In this document: piece by piece, positions 27,946-36,070 of the stretch
Layout: every line of letters begins with the position of its first letter
Numbering within the stretch: the first letter of the stretch is position 1
Assembly: GCA_022798895.1 (NCBI GenBank)
Contig: JAAWNJ010000006.1
Coordinates: 1-49,613, forward strand
DNA: 49,613 nt
Source of the DNA: Clostridia bacterium
GTDB taxonomy: Bacteria; Bacillota; Clostridia; TANB77; CAG-508
Direction: 5' to 3'
The notes under the pieces: generated by a model
Seen by the model: only the letters and a program-made list of their open reading frames with translations
Databases searched by the model: none
Told to the model about the DNA's origin: nothing
Translations under genes and position numbers: made by a program

Positions 27946-28288
27946 ACTATCCCTACTTTCTAAGATATTATCAATATAAAATAGTATATGCTTCTAGGGT
28001 TGGAAATGTAGATAGCCAAAATAAATGTCGAATTTTGTCATACGATTTTTCTTGTAATATAGATAAAGGTAATATAAAATAAGCATATTATGTTTTTAGT
28101 CCAAAGGCCTTACAATCTCTTTTATTTTTATCTTAAATTTTTTAATCTCATTATCTAATTTAAAATCTTTTGAAATTAATATCAATTACAATTCTTAAAA
28201 GTTTCCCTATAAAGATAAATAGAAAGCAATATTTGTTGTAGCGTCTTTTGCCTATGAATATAAAATCTTATGTTATATGGAGGTATTT

Positions 28289-29248
28289 ATGGTAAAAGAA
28301 AATGATGAAGAAGAGGAGAAAAGGGGAATATTACAACCTAAAAATGATGTAGTATTTCAAGCATTGTTTGGGAGAGGAAAAGAAAGAATTACAAAAGCAA
28401 TGTTAGAAGATATTCTGAAAATCAAAATACATAAATTAGACTTAGATAAAGGAAAAGATTTAGTAAATGACAATAAAGAAAGTAAAAATGGTAGAGTTGA
28501 TTTAAGAGCAGTAATTAATGATGATATCGAATGTGACATTGAAATTCAATTATCTACTCATGAAAAAATGATAGAAAGATTTGTGTATTATTGGGCCAAA
28601 ATGTATGTCGCTAATTTGAAAATAGGTCAAAAGTATAAAGGGGTAAGAAAAACAATTAGTATTATTATAGTAGATGATGAAATAAAAAAATTTAGGGGAA
28701 TACATAAGGCTCATACTAAATGGCAACTAAGAGAAGAAAAATATAAGGATGTAATCTTGACAAGCTTTTGTGAGATAAGTATAATTGAACTACCAAGAGC
28801 GATTAGGGAATATCAAGGGAATAAACAAGATGAAATGTTACAATGGATGATGTTTTTGGATAACCCAGAAAATAAGGAGGTAGCTGAAATTATGGAAGAA
28901 AATGAAGACATTAAAGAAGCAAAAGAAGAGTTAGATAAGATTAGCCAAGATGATTTGTTAAGAAGAATGGCATTAAAAGCAGATTTAGCACAAAGAGATC
29001 ATGAGCAACTTATGTATGAAGCAGAAAGAGATGGCAGAGAATTAGGTTTAAAACTAGGAAGGGAAGAAGGCTTGGAAGAAGGACTAAAAGAAGGGCATGA
29101 AAAAGGTATAAAAGAGGGAGAAAAAAAGGCAAAGTTAGAAACTGCCCAAAAAATGTTAGAAGAGGAAATTACATTAGAACAAGTTATGAGAATAACAGGA
29201 TTAACAAGAGAAGAAATTATAGAGGATATGGAGAAATCTAAAAAATAA
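28289..29248 (+). CDS. Rpn-family putative nuclease/transposase (PD-(D/E)XK)
   Basis: The N-terminus KNDVVFQALFGRGKERI, followed by GRVDLRAVINDDIECDIEIQL with the D...ExQ catalytic pattern, matches the Rpn/PDDEXK_2 family once annotated as transposases. The C-terminus has a run of glycine-glutamate repeats (GREEGLEEGLKEGHEKGIKE) and a helix-turn-like end (EITLEQVMRITGLTREEI), both usual in this family. I start at ATG 28289 because the upstream ATG is part of the TGGAGGT ribosome site. Biological role is uncertain; some members promote RecA-independent recombination. Confidence 0.8.
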   Translation: MVKENDEEEEKRGILQPKNDVVFQALFGRGKERITKAMLEDILKIKIHKLDLDKGKDLVNDNKESKNGRVDLRAVINDDIECDIEIQLSTHEKMIERFVYYWAKMYVANLKIGQKYKGVRKTISIIIVDDEIKKFRGIHKAHTKWQLREEKYKDVILTSFCEISIIELPRAIREYQGNKQDEMLQWMMFLDNPENKEVAEIMEENEDIKEAKEELDKISQDDLLRRMALKADLAQRDHEQLMYEAERDGRELGLKLGREEGLEEGLKEGHEKGIKEGEKKAKLETAQKMLEEEITLEQVMRITGLTREEIIEDMEKSKK

Positions 29249-29258
29249 TAGTTAAAGT

Positions 29259-29297
29259 AAAACTATGCCACACTTTTTGTATGTGACATAGTTTTTT
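29259..29297. terminator. Bidirectional terminator between the rpn-like gene and rsmA
   Basis: AAAACTATG pairs with CATAGTTTT, with an inner CACA/TGTG pairing and T-runs. Confidence 0.8.
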
Positions 29298-29301
29298 AGT
29301 G

Positions 29302-30150
29302 CTATTTAGAGAGATAATCACTAATTTGAGCAAATTGACTTAAATTAAGAGCTTCACCACGAATATTTTCGTCTAATTGCAAGTCATTTAGCATTTTTTT
29401 CAGGGTTTCTTTAGAAGCAATACCATTATTAGCAAGTCCATTTAATAAAGTTTTTCTTCTTTGCATAAAACTTGCATGAATTACCCTAAAGAAAAAGTTT
29501 TCATCTTTTACTATAACAGGAGGTTCTTTTCTAATTGTTAGCTGAATTACTTCAGAGTTTACTTCAGGAGAAGGTATAAAAGAGGTATTAGGAACTAATA
29601 AAATCTCTTGAGCTTCACAATAGTAGGATATACAATAAGTAATGGCTCCTGTATTTTTCTTACCAGGAATGGCAGTTAGCCTATCGGCTACTTCTTTTTG
29701 TATCATAACAGTAATACTTTCTACTGGTAAATGTTCTTCTAATAATTTCATAATAATAGGGGTAGTAATGTAATAAGGTAGGTTTGCAACTATTTTAATA
29801 TCAGAAACTTTCTCCTTATTTTCTTCTATTTTTTGTTTTAAATCTACTTTTAGCACATCTTGATGGATTAATTCGAAATTATGATATAAATGAAAACGTT
29901 CCTCTAAAATAGGCATCATTTTATCATCTAATTCAATAGCGATCACTTTATTAGCCTTTTCTAGTAGTCTAGCAGTTAAAGTGCCAAGACCAGGACCAAT
30001 TTCAATTACTAAATCATTAGGCTCAATATTAGCAGAAGATACGATATTATCTACTACGTCATCATCAACTAAAAAATTTTGGCCTAAATTTTTATTTGCA
30101 TTTATATGATATTTTTTCATTAAAAATTTAGTTTCTTCTAAAACAGACAT
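29302..30150 (-). CDS. rsmA: 16S rRNA dimethyladenosine transferase
   Basis: KsgA/RsmA dimethylates two adjacent adenosines near the 3' end of 16S rRNA. Seen: KNLGQNFLVDDDVV, the SAM-binding VIEIGPGLGTLT, IVANLPYYITTPI (catalytic NLPY), and SFIPSPEVNSEVI and FMQRRKTLLNGL. 282 residues. Starts with ATG behind AAAGAGGGAAAT. Single gene on the minus strand. Confidence 0.95.
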   Translation of the reverse strand: MSVLEETKFLMKKYHINANKNLGQNFLVDDDVVDNIVSSANIEPNDLVIEIGPGLGTLTARLLEKANKVIAIELDDKMMPILEERFHLYHNFELIHQDVLKVDLKQKIEENKEKVSDIKIVANLPYYITTPIIMKLLEEHLPVESITVMIQKEVADRLTAIPGKKNTGAITYCISYYCEAQEILLVPNTSFIPSPEVNSEVIQLTIRKEPPVIVKDENFFFRVIHASFMQRRKTLLNGLANNGIASKETLKKMLNDLQLDENIRGEALNLSQFAQISDYLSK

Positions 30151-30247
30151 AATTTCCCTCTTTTCTTTCTAGATATAAGTATATAGACTTTTTGGGAACT
30201 TGTCAAACCATTGGAAATATTTTCTATGTCTTTTTTCAAGAAGGTAC

Positions 30248-30276
30248 TTTAAAAACAATAAATGATATGGTATAAT
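30248..30276 (+). promoter_or_regulatory. Promoter of the sortase gene
   Basis: TATAAT (30271-30276) with TTTAAA at the 17-base-spaced -35 position. It rules out start codons upstream of about 30285. Confidence 0.55.
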
Positions 30277-30315
30277 AAAAACTGTATAAATAGGAAAGAA
30301 AGGAGAGAAGCAAGA

Positions 30316-31041
30316 ATGAACCAGATTTTAGCAACAGAAAAATTGTATGTTACACCAGAGTTAAAGAGAAAAAGGGTTATTTATAAAGTGGAATTCTTTT
30401 TGTCTATTTTCTTAATTTGCCTTTTATTTTCCTATTATGTATACGCAGAATATGATAGAAGTAAAACAGCAGAAGTATCACAAGAAATTTTAGCACAGTT
30501 AGAATATAATAGAGAAGATACAACTGTAAAACAAGCAGATGATGATGTGATTGTTGTTGTTCTAAATAAAGAAGAAGAAGATAAGCATAATGAAGAAAGA
30601 AATACAAGACCAAATATTGATACAGCAACATATATTTCAAAAGATGGAGTAAAATATACAACGGAATCTGTTTTGAAAATACCAAAAATCGGAATAGAGT
30701 ATCCTGTACTTTCAGAAACTTCACCAGATTTATTATATGTATCTATTAATAAATATTGGGGACCTGAGCCAAATGAAGTAGGAAATTACTGTATTGTAGG
30801 GCATTATTATGAAAGTGGAATTATGTTTGGTAAATTACATAAACTAAAAAATGGAGATATTGCAGAATTAACAGATTTATCTGGTAGAAAGATAAAATAC
30901 CAAGTATATGATAAATATGTAGTAGAGCCAACAGATACAAGTTGTACTAGTCAAATGACCAATGGAAAAAAAGAACTTACTTTAATTACTTGTACGAATT
31001 ATGGAAAACAAAGATTGGTTATAAAATTAAGAGAAGTATAG
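30316..31041 (+). CDS. Sortase family transpeptidase
   Basis: A signal-anchor helix (residues about 22-42) precedes a linker and a sortase domain: LKIPKIGIEYPVL, GNYCIVGHYYESG with the catalytic histidine, and LTLITCTNYGKQRLVIKLR with the catalytic cysteine (TLxTC) and arginine. Sortases attach surface proteins to the cell wall or build pili. I start at ATG 30316 behind AAGGAGAG and downstream of the promoter. No LPXTG substrate is evident nearby, so its partner is unknown. Sub-class (perhaps D) is uncertain. Confidence 0.88.
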   Translation: MNQILATEKLYVTPELKRKRVIYKVEFFLSIFLICLLFSYYVYAEYDRSKTAEVSQEILAQLEYNREDTTVKQADDDVIVVVLNKEEEDKHNEERNTRPNIDTATYISKDGVKYTTESVLKIPKIGIEYPVLSETSPDLLYVSINKYWGPEPNEVGNYCIVGHYYESGIMFGKLHKLKNGDIAELTDLSGRKIKYQVYDKYVVEPTDTSCTSQMTNGKKELTLITCTNYGKQRLVIKLREV

Positions 31042-31055
31042 CAATAGAATAGTGT

Positions 31056-31124
31056 TAGTTAAGGGACGTATGTTTTTCTGACGAAAGCAAAGCTTTTGTT
31101 GGGAAAACATATGTCCCTTAACTG
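31056..31124. repeat. Long hairpin with AGGGACGT motif (family 3)
   Basis: AGTTAAGGGACGTATGTTTT pairs with a right arm ending in CATATGTCCCTTAACT at 31124, around an inner AAAGC-AAA-GCTTT tip. The left arm shares a GGGACGT.....TTTTTCTGAC pattern with the element at 45446. It lies between the sortase and the M15/PGBD gene. It could also act as a terminator-like barrier, though no T-run follows. Confidence 0.6.
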
Positions 31125-31199
31125 ACGCTTACTCACATTAATTTTCTCTCAACAATTCAGATAACTGCACATATAATAAAAAAGAGAGGAGAAACGAAA

Positions 31200-31883
31200 A
31201 TGGCAAGAATATTGGTATATAATAATGATACAAACCGTATGGAAACCTATTATAGAGGGCTATCAGAAGCAATGCCCTATAATACAGGAAGAACTTTAAC
31301 AGTAAATGAATTTAGAGGCTCTAGCCAAAGTAATGTGCTTTGGACAGAAAAAAGAGTGATGCAAGCTTGGAATAGTCAGAGATATCTATTTGGAGCACCT
31401 ATTGATGTGGGATTTGCCTTTAAAAGACCATATGAAGGCGGTCATGGAAATCAGTCACAACACTATGCAGGAACAGCCTTTGATGTAGGACAGAGAATGA
31501 CGAACGCTAATCGCAATCGACTAAGAAATTCTGCACTAAATGCTGGAATATGGAGTTATGTAGAACCAGCTTCAATGACTCCAACGTGGGTGCATTTTGA
31601 TAAAAGAAGAGGAACACCAGCATGTAGTACAGGTGGATTTCCATTAATTAGGCAAGGCAATAGAGGTGCTTATGTATGTATTGCACAAGATAATTTAAAT
31701 ACATTAGGATATACTACTGGAGGATTAGACGGTGTATTTGGACCTCAAACTTATCGTGCAGTAGTTGCATATCAAAGAAGTGTTGGATTATCCGCTGATG
31801 GAATTATTGGATGTAATACTTGGCGCTCCTTACAAGAAAGTGTAGTAGGAACAGGAAAAACTTCTACTACAATTAATTCTTAG
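31200..31883 (+). CDS. M15-like peptidase with peptidoglycan-binding domain
   Basis: The first about 140 residues resemble M15/DD-carboxypeptidase-type folds: GHGNQSQHYAGTAFDVGQ carries the zinc-binding H...D pattern and WVHFDKR a second histidine. The C-terminus is a PG_binding_1 domain (LIRQGNRGAYVCIAQDNLN, GLDGVFGPQTYRAVVAYQ, LSADGIIGCNTW). No signal peptide is visible, so export may use another route. It could trim peptide cross-links or modify spore cortex-like material. AGAGGAG precedes the ATG. Confidence 0.75.
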   Translation: MARILVYNNDTNRMETYYRGLSEAMPYNTGRTLTVNEFRGSSQSNVLWTEKRVMQAWNSQRYLFGAPIDVGFAFKRPYEGGHGNQSQHYAGTAFDVGQRMTNANRNRLRNSALNAGIWSYVEPASMTPTWVHFDKRRGTPACSTGGFPLIRQGNRGAYVCIAQDNLNTLGYTTGGLDGVFGPQTYRAVVAYQRSVGLSADGIIGCNTWRSLQESVVGTGKTSTTINS

Positions 31884-31899
31884 AAATACGGAATATGAA

Positions 31900-32056
31900 C
31901 TAACAAAATCTAAAAGCAAAGCTTTAAAATTTTGTAACGTTTCGCATAATTTATCTACTAAAGTATAACTTATACGTAGCTCGCTTCGCTTTACACGGCT
32001 AAGAAATCTACATTAATTGTATTTTTTTCAAATACAATTTCCTAGAGCTAAGAAAA
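31900..32056 (+). repeat. Repeated two-hairpin element, copy 2 (family 2)
   Basis: Same plan as 1439-1540: GAACTAAC, a first hairpin (ACAAAAT paired with ATTTTGT around TAAAGC/GCTTTA with an AAA tip), linker TGTAACGTTTCGCATAATTTAT, and a second hairpin of 11 bp (AAATTGTATTT with AAATACAATTT), then CTAGAGCTAA. About 55 extra bases sit between linker and second hairpin. It fills the gap before 32131. Confidence 0.6.
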
Positions 32057-32130
32057 TTTTAATAAAAAATTAATACAAATTCCGACAAAATGTGATATAG
32101 TATAATAGAAAATAAAATATGGGGAAGAGT

Positions 32131-32856
32131 ATGAAAAGTAATTTAAAAAAAGAATTGATTAAAGTTTTCTGGATTTTTACTTTTGTTAGTGTCATAGGTT
32201 GTATTGTAGAGACAATCGTCTGTATTGTACAAGAAGGGCATTTTGAAGTAAGACAAGGAGTTATTTATGGACCTTTTATTCCAGTTTATGGAGCAGGAGC
32301 AGTCCTATTCTATTTACTTGTTCCAAGAATCACAGGAGCAACAACTGAAAATACAAAGGAGATTAGTAGTTTAAAGATATTTATTTATACAGCTATATTA
32401 GGAGGAATTACAGAATATCTATTTTCCTATATGCAAGAATGTTTATTTGGAACAGTTTCATGGGAATATAGCAGTTTACGTTTTAATCTCAATGGAAGAA
32501 CTAGTTTGCTGCATTGCATTTATTGGGGATTAGGTGGCATTATATTCATTAAATGGATGTATCCACTTAGTACAAGATTAGATAGCTTAGCTAATATGAA
32601 TAGAACAGCAAAAATAGCGACAACTCTCTTTTTTGTTTTTATGATGTTCAATATTCTTATTTCTATGCTGGCAGGATATAGACAATATGAAAGAATGCAA
32701 AATATTTCAGCAGATACTAATTTAGATCGATTTTTAGATAAATATTATCCAGATAGTGTTATGGATATCATATTTTCTAATAAACAATATACTAACCAAG
32801 AAGGAAGAGAGCGAGAAGATAAATCGCCTTTTAAATGGCTATTAGAAGGGATATAG
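32131..32856 (+). CDS. CmpB-type (DUF1113) multi-pass membrane protein
   Basis: About five to six membrane segments. The stretches IYGPFIPVYGAGAVLFYLL and the paired WEYSSLRFNLNGRTSLLHCIYWGLGG match the family called putative ABC transporter CmpB, whose biochemical role is not established. I use ATG 32131, with GGGGAAGAG directly ahead. A TATAAT-like box (TATAGTATAAT) lies about 30 bases upstream. trmL starts three bases after its stop, so they share an mRNA. Confidence 0.75.
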   Translation: MKSNLKKELIKVFWIFTFVSVIGCIVETIVCIVQEGHFEVRQGVIYGPFIPVYGAGAVLFYLLVPRITGATTENTKEISSLKIFIYTAILGGITEYLFSYMQECLFGTVSWEYSSLRFNLNGRTSLLHCIYWGLGGIIFIKWMYPLSTRLDSLANMNRTAKIATTLFFVFMMFNILISMLAGYRQYERMQNISADTNLDRFLDKYYPDSVMDIIFSNKQYTNQEGREREDKSPFKWLLEGI

Positions 32857-32859
32857 AAG

Positions 32860-33369
32860 ATGAAATTAAATATTGTAATGGTAGAACCAGAAATACCACA
32901 AAATACAGGAAATATCGCAAGAACTTGTGCAGCAATTGGAGCAAAGCTACATTTAGTAAAGCCACTAGGCTTTGAAATATCAGATAAATACTTAAAAAGA
33001 GCAGGACTAGATTATTGGGATAAACTAACCATTGAAATGCATGAAAATTTACAAGAATTTTTAGAAAAATATCCACCAGAAAAAAATGACATGTATTTTG
33101 CTACAACAAAAGGAAAACAATGTTATTCAGATATGGATTATACAAAATCAGAAGAAGTCTTTTTATTATTTGGAAAAGAAACGAAGGGCTTACCAGAAGA
33201 TTTACTACAAAAATATATTCAAAATACTATTAGAATTCCTATGAAAGAGCATTTACGTTCCTTAAATTTATCTAATTCAGTAGCGATTGTGGCTTATGAA
33301 GTATTTAGACAAGTTGGGTTTGAACAATTGGAAGAAATTAGTAATTACTTTGATGATACTAATAGCTAA
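32860..33369 (+). CDS. trmL: tRNA (cytidine(34)-2'-O)-methyltransferase
   Basis: SPOUT-fold methyltransferase acting on the wobble base of certain leucine tRNAs. Landmarks: VMVEPEIPQNTGNIARTCAAIGAKLHLV, LKRAGLDYWDKL, LFGKETKGLPEDLL and IPMKEHLRSLNLSNSVAIVAYE, the deep-knot SAM site. 169 residues, standard length. Confidence 0.93.
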   Translation: MKLNIVMVEPEIPQNTGNIARTCAAIGAKLHLVKPLGFEISDKYLKRAGLDYWDKLTIEMHENLQEFLEKYPPEKNDMYFATTKGKQCYSDMDYTKSEEVFLLFGKETKGLPEDLLQKYIQNTIRIPMKEHLRSLNLSNSVAIVAYEVFRQVGFEQLEEISNYFDDTNS

Positions 33370-33396
33370 TCCTAAGGCAAAATGGCCTTCAAAAAC

Positions 33397-33425
33397 TTGA
33401 TTTTTCGCTCAATTTATGGTATAAT
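33397..33425 (+). promoter_or_regulatory. Promoter of the VbhA-like gene
   Basis: TTGATT (33397-33402), 17-base spacer, TATAAT (33420-33425). Confidence 0.75.
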
Positions 33426-33474
33426 AGATATAGATTTGGGCAAAAGAAAAAAGAAGAATTTGGAGGTAGAAAAT

Positions 33475-33648
33475 ATGTATAATGAAGAAATATTTAATTT
33501 TAATATAGAGAATATTCAAAATGACTTAGCAATTGAAGGTATGGCAATTACACAAAATGATGTAGATATGTTTAGAAGGTTTGCAGATGGAGAAATGGAA
33601 ATGCCACAATTAATTCAAATGATTAAGGATAAGCCACTTGAATATTAA
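33475..33648 (+). CDS. VbhA-like antitoxin domain protein
   Basis: 57 residues, all helical. NIQNDLAIEGMAITQNDVDMFRRFADGEM resembles the VbhA/Fic-antitoxin fold, whose helix carries the inhibitory motif for Fic AMPylating toxins. No Fic gene lies beside it. The start at 33475 has TTGGAGGTAG ahead; the longer upstream frame contains the promoter and is rejected. It is a monocistronic unit with own promoter and terminator. Similarity is by eye and modest. Confidence 0.6.
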   Translation: MYNEEIFNFNIENIQNDLAIEGMAITQNDVDMFRRFADGEMEMPQLIQMIKDKPLEY

Positions 33649-33661
33649 CAAAAAAAGTAGT

Positions 33662-33696
33662 AAAATAATAACGTACAAGAAGTACGTTATTATTTT
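33662..33696. terminator. Terminator after the VbhA-like gene
   Basis: AAAATAATAACGTAC pairs perfectly with GTACGTTATTATTTT around AAGAA. Confidence 0.85.
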
Positions 33697-33732
33697 TATG
33701 GATAAAATGACAAGTAAAAGGAGTTAAGAAGT

Positions 33733-35385
33733 ATGGATTACAAAGATTTAGCAAATTTAATTTTTCCAAATGCAAAACCAATTTCTTATTATGAAGAAAA
33801 ATATAGCAAAAGAGATTTGCCAGAAGGAGCAATAGTTACAAGATTTGCGCCAAGTCCTACAGGATTTGTTCATGTAGGAGGATTAATGCAATGTGTAATT
33901 AATAGACAGCTTACCAATCAAACAAAAGGTGTATTTTTACTAAGAATAGAAGATACAGACCAAAAAAGAGAAATAGAAGATGGTGTAGCACAAATTGTAA
34001 ATGCTATTAAAGATTTTGGGATTGAATTTGATGAAGGAATGCTAAATGAAACAGAAGAAAAGGGAAGTTATGGTCCTTATAAACAAAGTGTAAGAGGAGA
34101 AATTTACCAAGCTTATGCTAAATGGCTTATTGAGCAAGGTAGAGCATATCCATGTTTTGCAACTTCAGAAGAATTAGAAGAAATGAGAAAAAAACAAGAA
34201 GCTGCAAAACTAAGAACAGGATATTATGGTGTTTGGGCTACTTATCGTAATTTATCAGTAGAAGAAGCAGCTGAAAAGATAAAAGCAGGTACACCATATA
34301 TTGTTCGTTTTAAATCTATGGGAAGAGAAGATAGAAAAATTAGACATCATGATGTTATTAAAGGGAATATTGATTTCCCAGAAAATGATCAAGATATTGT
34401 TATTATCAAAGCAGATGGATTACCAACCTACCATTTTGCACATGCAGTAGATGACCATTTAATGAGAGTAACACATGTTATTCGTTCGGATGAGTGGGTA
34501 TCTTCATTACCACTACACTTAGAACTATTTAAAACTTTAGAATTTGAGACACCAAAGTATTGTCACTATGCACCAATTTTAAAAGAAGAAGATGGTAAAA
34601 AGAGAAAGATTAGTAAAAGAAAAGATCCAGAAGCAGCAGTTAGTTATTATCATGAAGAAGGAATACCAGCACAATCTGTATGTGAGTATTTAATGAATAT
34701 AGGAAATTCTAGTTTTGAAATGTGGAGAAAGAACAATCCAAATACACCAATGTCAGAATTTACATTTGATATTAGCAAAATGAGTGTGAGTGGAGCGATT
34801 TTTGATATTGTAAAACTATTAGATGTTTCTAAAAATGTTATTTCTAAATATACCAAAGAAGACATCTATAATGAAGTATTAGAATGGGCAAAAAGATATG
34901 ATAAAGAGCTAGAAGACTTATTACAAGATAAAGAATATGCATTAAAGATTTTTGGAATAGAGAGAGGAAATGCAAAGCCTAGAAAAGATATTGCTAAATG
35001 GTCTGAAGTAAAAGAAGCTATTTCGTATATGTATGATGATAAGTTCCTAAATAATACTAGCGAGTTTGAATATGGCAAGATTAGTGATAAAGAAGAAATT
35101 AAAAAGATATTATCAACATACTTAGAGAAATATTTTGATATTAATGATGACAAACAAACTTGGTTTGATAAAATGAAAGACTTATCAGAAGAACTAGGAT
35201 ATGCAAGAGAAGTAAAAGAATTCAAGCAAAATCCTGAAAAATGGCCAGGGCATGTAGGAGATATTAGTACTGTATTAAGAGTAAGTTTAACAGGAAGAAT
35301 GCAAACACCAGACTTGTATGAAATTATGCAAGTGCTTGGAAAAGAAAGTGTTGAAAAGAGAATTACTAAGATAACTGAAAGATAA
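33733..35385 (+). CDS. gltX: Glutamyl-tRNA synthetase
   Basis: Class I aminoacyl-tRNA synthetase charging tRNA-Glu. The HIGH-like motif (APSPTGFVHVGG), LRIEDTDQKR, and the KMSKS-like motif KRKISKRKDPEA are present. At 550 residues it is the longer clostridial form. ATG follows AAAGGAGTTAAG. DUF951 gene follows at 25 bases, likely co-transcribed. No T-box leader is visible upstream. Whether it also charges tRNA-Gln cannot be told here. Confidence 0.93.
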   Translation: MDYKDLANLIFPNAKPISYYEEKYSKRDLPEGAIVTRFAPSPTGFVHVGGLMQCVINRQLTNQTKGVFLLRIEDTDQKREIEDGVAQIVNAIKDFGIEFDEGMLNETEEKGSYGPYKQSVRGEIYQAYAKWLIEQGRAYPCFATSEELEEMRKKQEAAKLRTGYYGVWATYRNLSVEEAAEKIKAGTPYIVRFKSMGREDRKIRHHDVIKGNIDFPENDQDIVIIKADGLPTYHFAHAVDDHLMRVTHVIRSDEWVSSLPLHLELFKTLEFETPKYCHYAPILKEEDGKKRKISKRKDPEAAVSYYHEEGIPAQSVCEYLMNIGNSSFEMWRKNNPNTPMSEFTFDISKMSVSGAIFDIVKLLDVSKNVISKYTKEDIYNEVLEWAKRYDKELEDLLQDKEYALKIFGIERGNAKPRKDIAKWSEVKEAISYMYDDKFLNNTSEFEYGKISDKEEIKKILSTYLEKYFDINDDKQTWFDKMKDLSEELGYAREVKEFKQNPEKWPGHVGDISTVLRVSLTGRMQTPDLYEIMQVLGKESVEKRITKITER

Positions 35386-35409
35386 GACAAAAAGGAGGAT
35401 GAAGTTTTT

Positions 35410-35595
35410 ATGGAATACAATGTAGGTGATATAGTTAGAACAAAGAAACAGCATCCTTGTGGAAGCAAGTTATGGGAATTAACTAGGGTAGGAGTAGACT
35501 TTAAATTAAAATGTCTAGGCTGTGGGCATGTTGTTATGTTAGAAAGGCAAAAAGCTTTAAAGGCTATTACGAAAAAAATAGATAAAGAAGATTAA
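35410..35595 (+). CDS. DUF951 family zinc-ribbon-like protein
   Basis: 61 residues: VGDIVRTKKQHPCGSKLWELTRVGVDFKLKCLGCGHVVML matches DUF951 (YyzM-like). The CG...CLGC cysteines suggest metal binding. Function is not known. AAGGAGG lies upstream. Confidence 0.88.
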   Translation: MEYNVGDIVRTKKQHPCGSKLWELTRVGVDFKLKCLGCGHVVMLERQKALKAITKKIDKED

Positions 35596-35619
35596 CAATT
35601 TTTGTAATTTTCTAGAATA

Positions 35620-35653
35620 AAAAGAGACAGTGCTTTAAAGCACTGCCTCTTTT
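35620..35653. terminator. Bidirectional terminator after gltX-DUF951
   Basis: AAAAGAG-A-CAGTGCTTT pairs with AAAGCACTG-C-CTCTTTT, giving a long stem with A- and T-runs. It also lies downstream of the minus-strand gene at 35693. Confidence 0.88.
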
Positions 35654-35686
35654 ACGAGGGAAAACAACGAGGGTTATTACGGTCAA

Positions 35687-35736
35687 CCTGCCTTAGCAGG
35701 GAGTGTAGATGCTGATAGAACGCCTGCGGTAGCAGG
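35687..35736. repeat. Two CCTGC..TAGCAGG palindromes, 36 bases apart
   Basis: CCTGCCTTAGCAGG (35687-35700) and CCTGCGGTAGCAGG (35723-35736). Each can form a 5-bp stem with a 4-base loop. Confidence 0.6.
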
Positions 35737-35926
35737 GGTTATCCGACTCCAAGCGGATCTTGGACAAGGTCTTCTTAGAAGGACACCAAAGAGTAACCTT
35801 TTCGCCAACTTGGTTGAAAGTGCAAGCGGGAAACTGCACAGACATAGTGTTTGCAAAGCTAGATGCCCACTCTTCTGTTGCAAAGGTTACCTCGATGTCT
35901 GCCTTACCCTTCTTAGTCTTTGCCAT
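35693..35926 (-). CDS. Hypothetical 77-residue protein, GC-rich
   Basis: No family recognised. Starts MAKTKKGKADIEVTF and ends PCYRRRSISIYTPC; a mixed alpha/beta look with four cysteines. Like the gene at 1012 it is GC-richer than its neighbours and is a single-gene unit with an excellent promoter (36000-36028), GAGGTGAG ahead of the ATG, and a shared terminator. The 3' end holds two copies, 36 bases apart and in the same frame, of a 14-base palindromic sequence (CCTGCTA..GCAGG); the second contains the stop codon. It has no CGG codons. Confidence 0.65.
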   Translation of the reverse strand: MAKTKKGKADIEVTFATEEWASSFANTMSVQFPACTFNQVGEKVTLWCPSKKTLSKIRLESDNPCYRRRSISIYTPC

Positions 35927-35999
35927 AGGTTCTCACCTCATAGATTATTTGCCCAACTAGAACAAATAGAATTTTGCGAGTTCTATTGAACATAATTCT

Positions 36000-36028
36000 A
36001 TTATACAATAAGAAGACATGAAAGTCAA
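36000..36028 (-). promoter_or_regulatory. Strong promoter of the 35926 gene
   Basis: Minus strand TTGACT (36028-36023), 17-base spacer, TATAAT (36005-36000). Leader of about 65 bases. Confidence 0.8.
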
Positions 36029-36070
36029 CGAAATCAAGCACTTTCACATCTTTTTATATAGATTATATAC

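Noticed and set aside
27946..28288. A gene in the gap between the patatin and the rpn-like gene
   Set aside because: Short frames here lack ribosome sites and recognisable protein; I see only AT-rich leader sequence.
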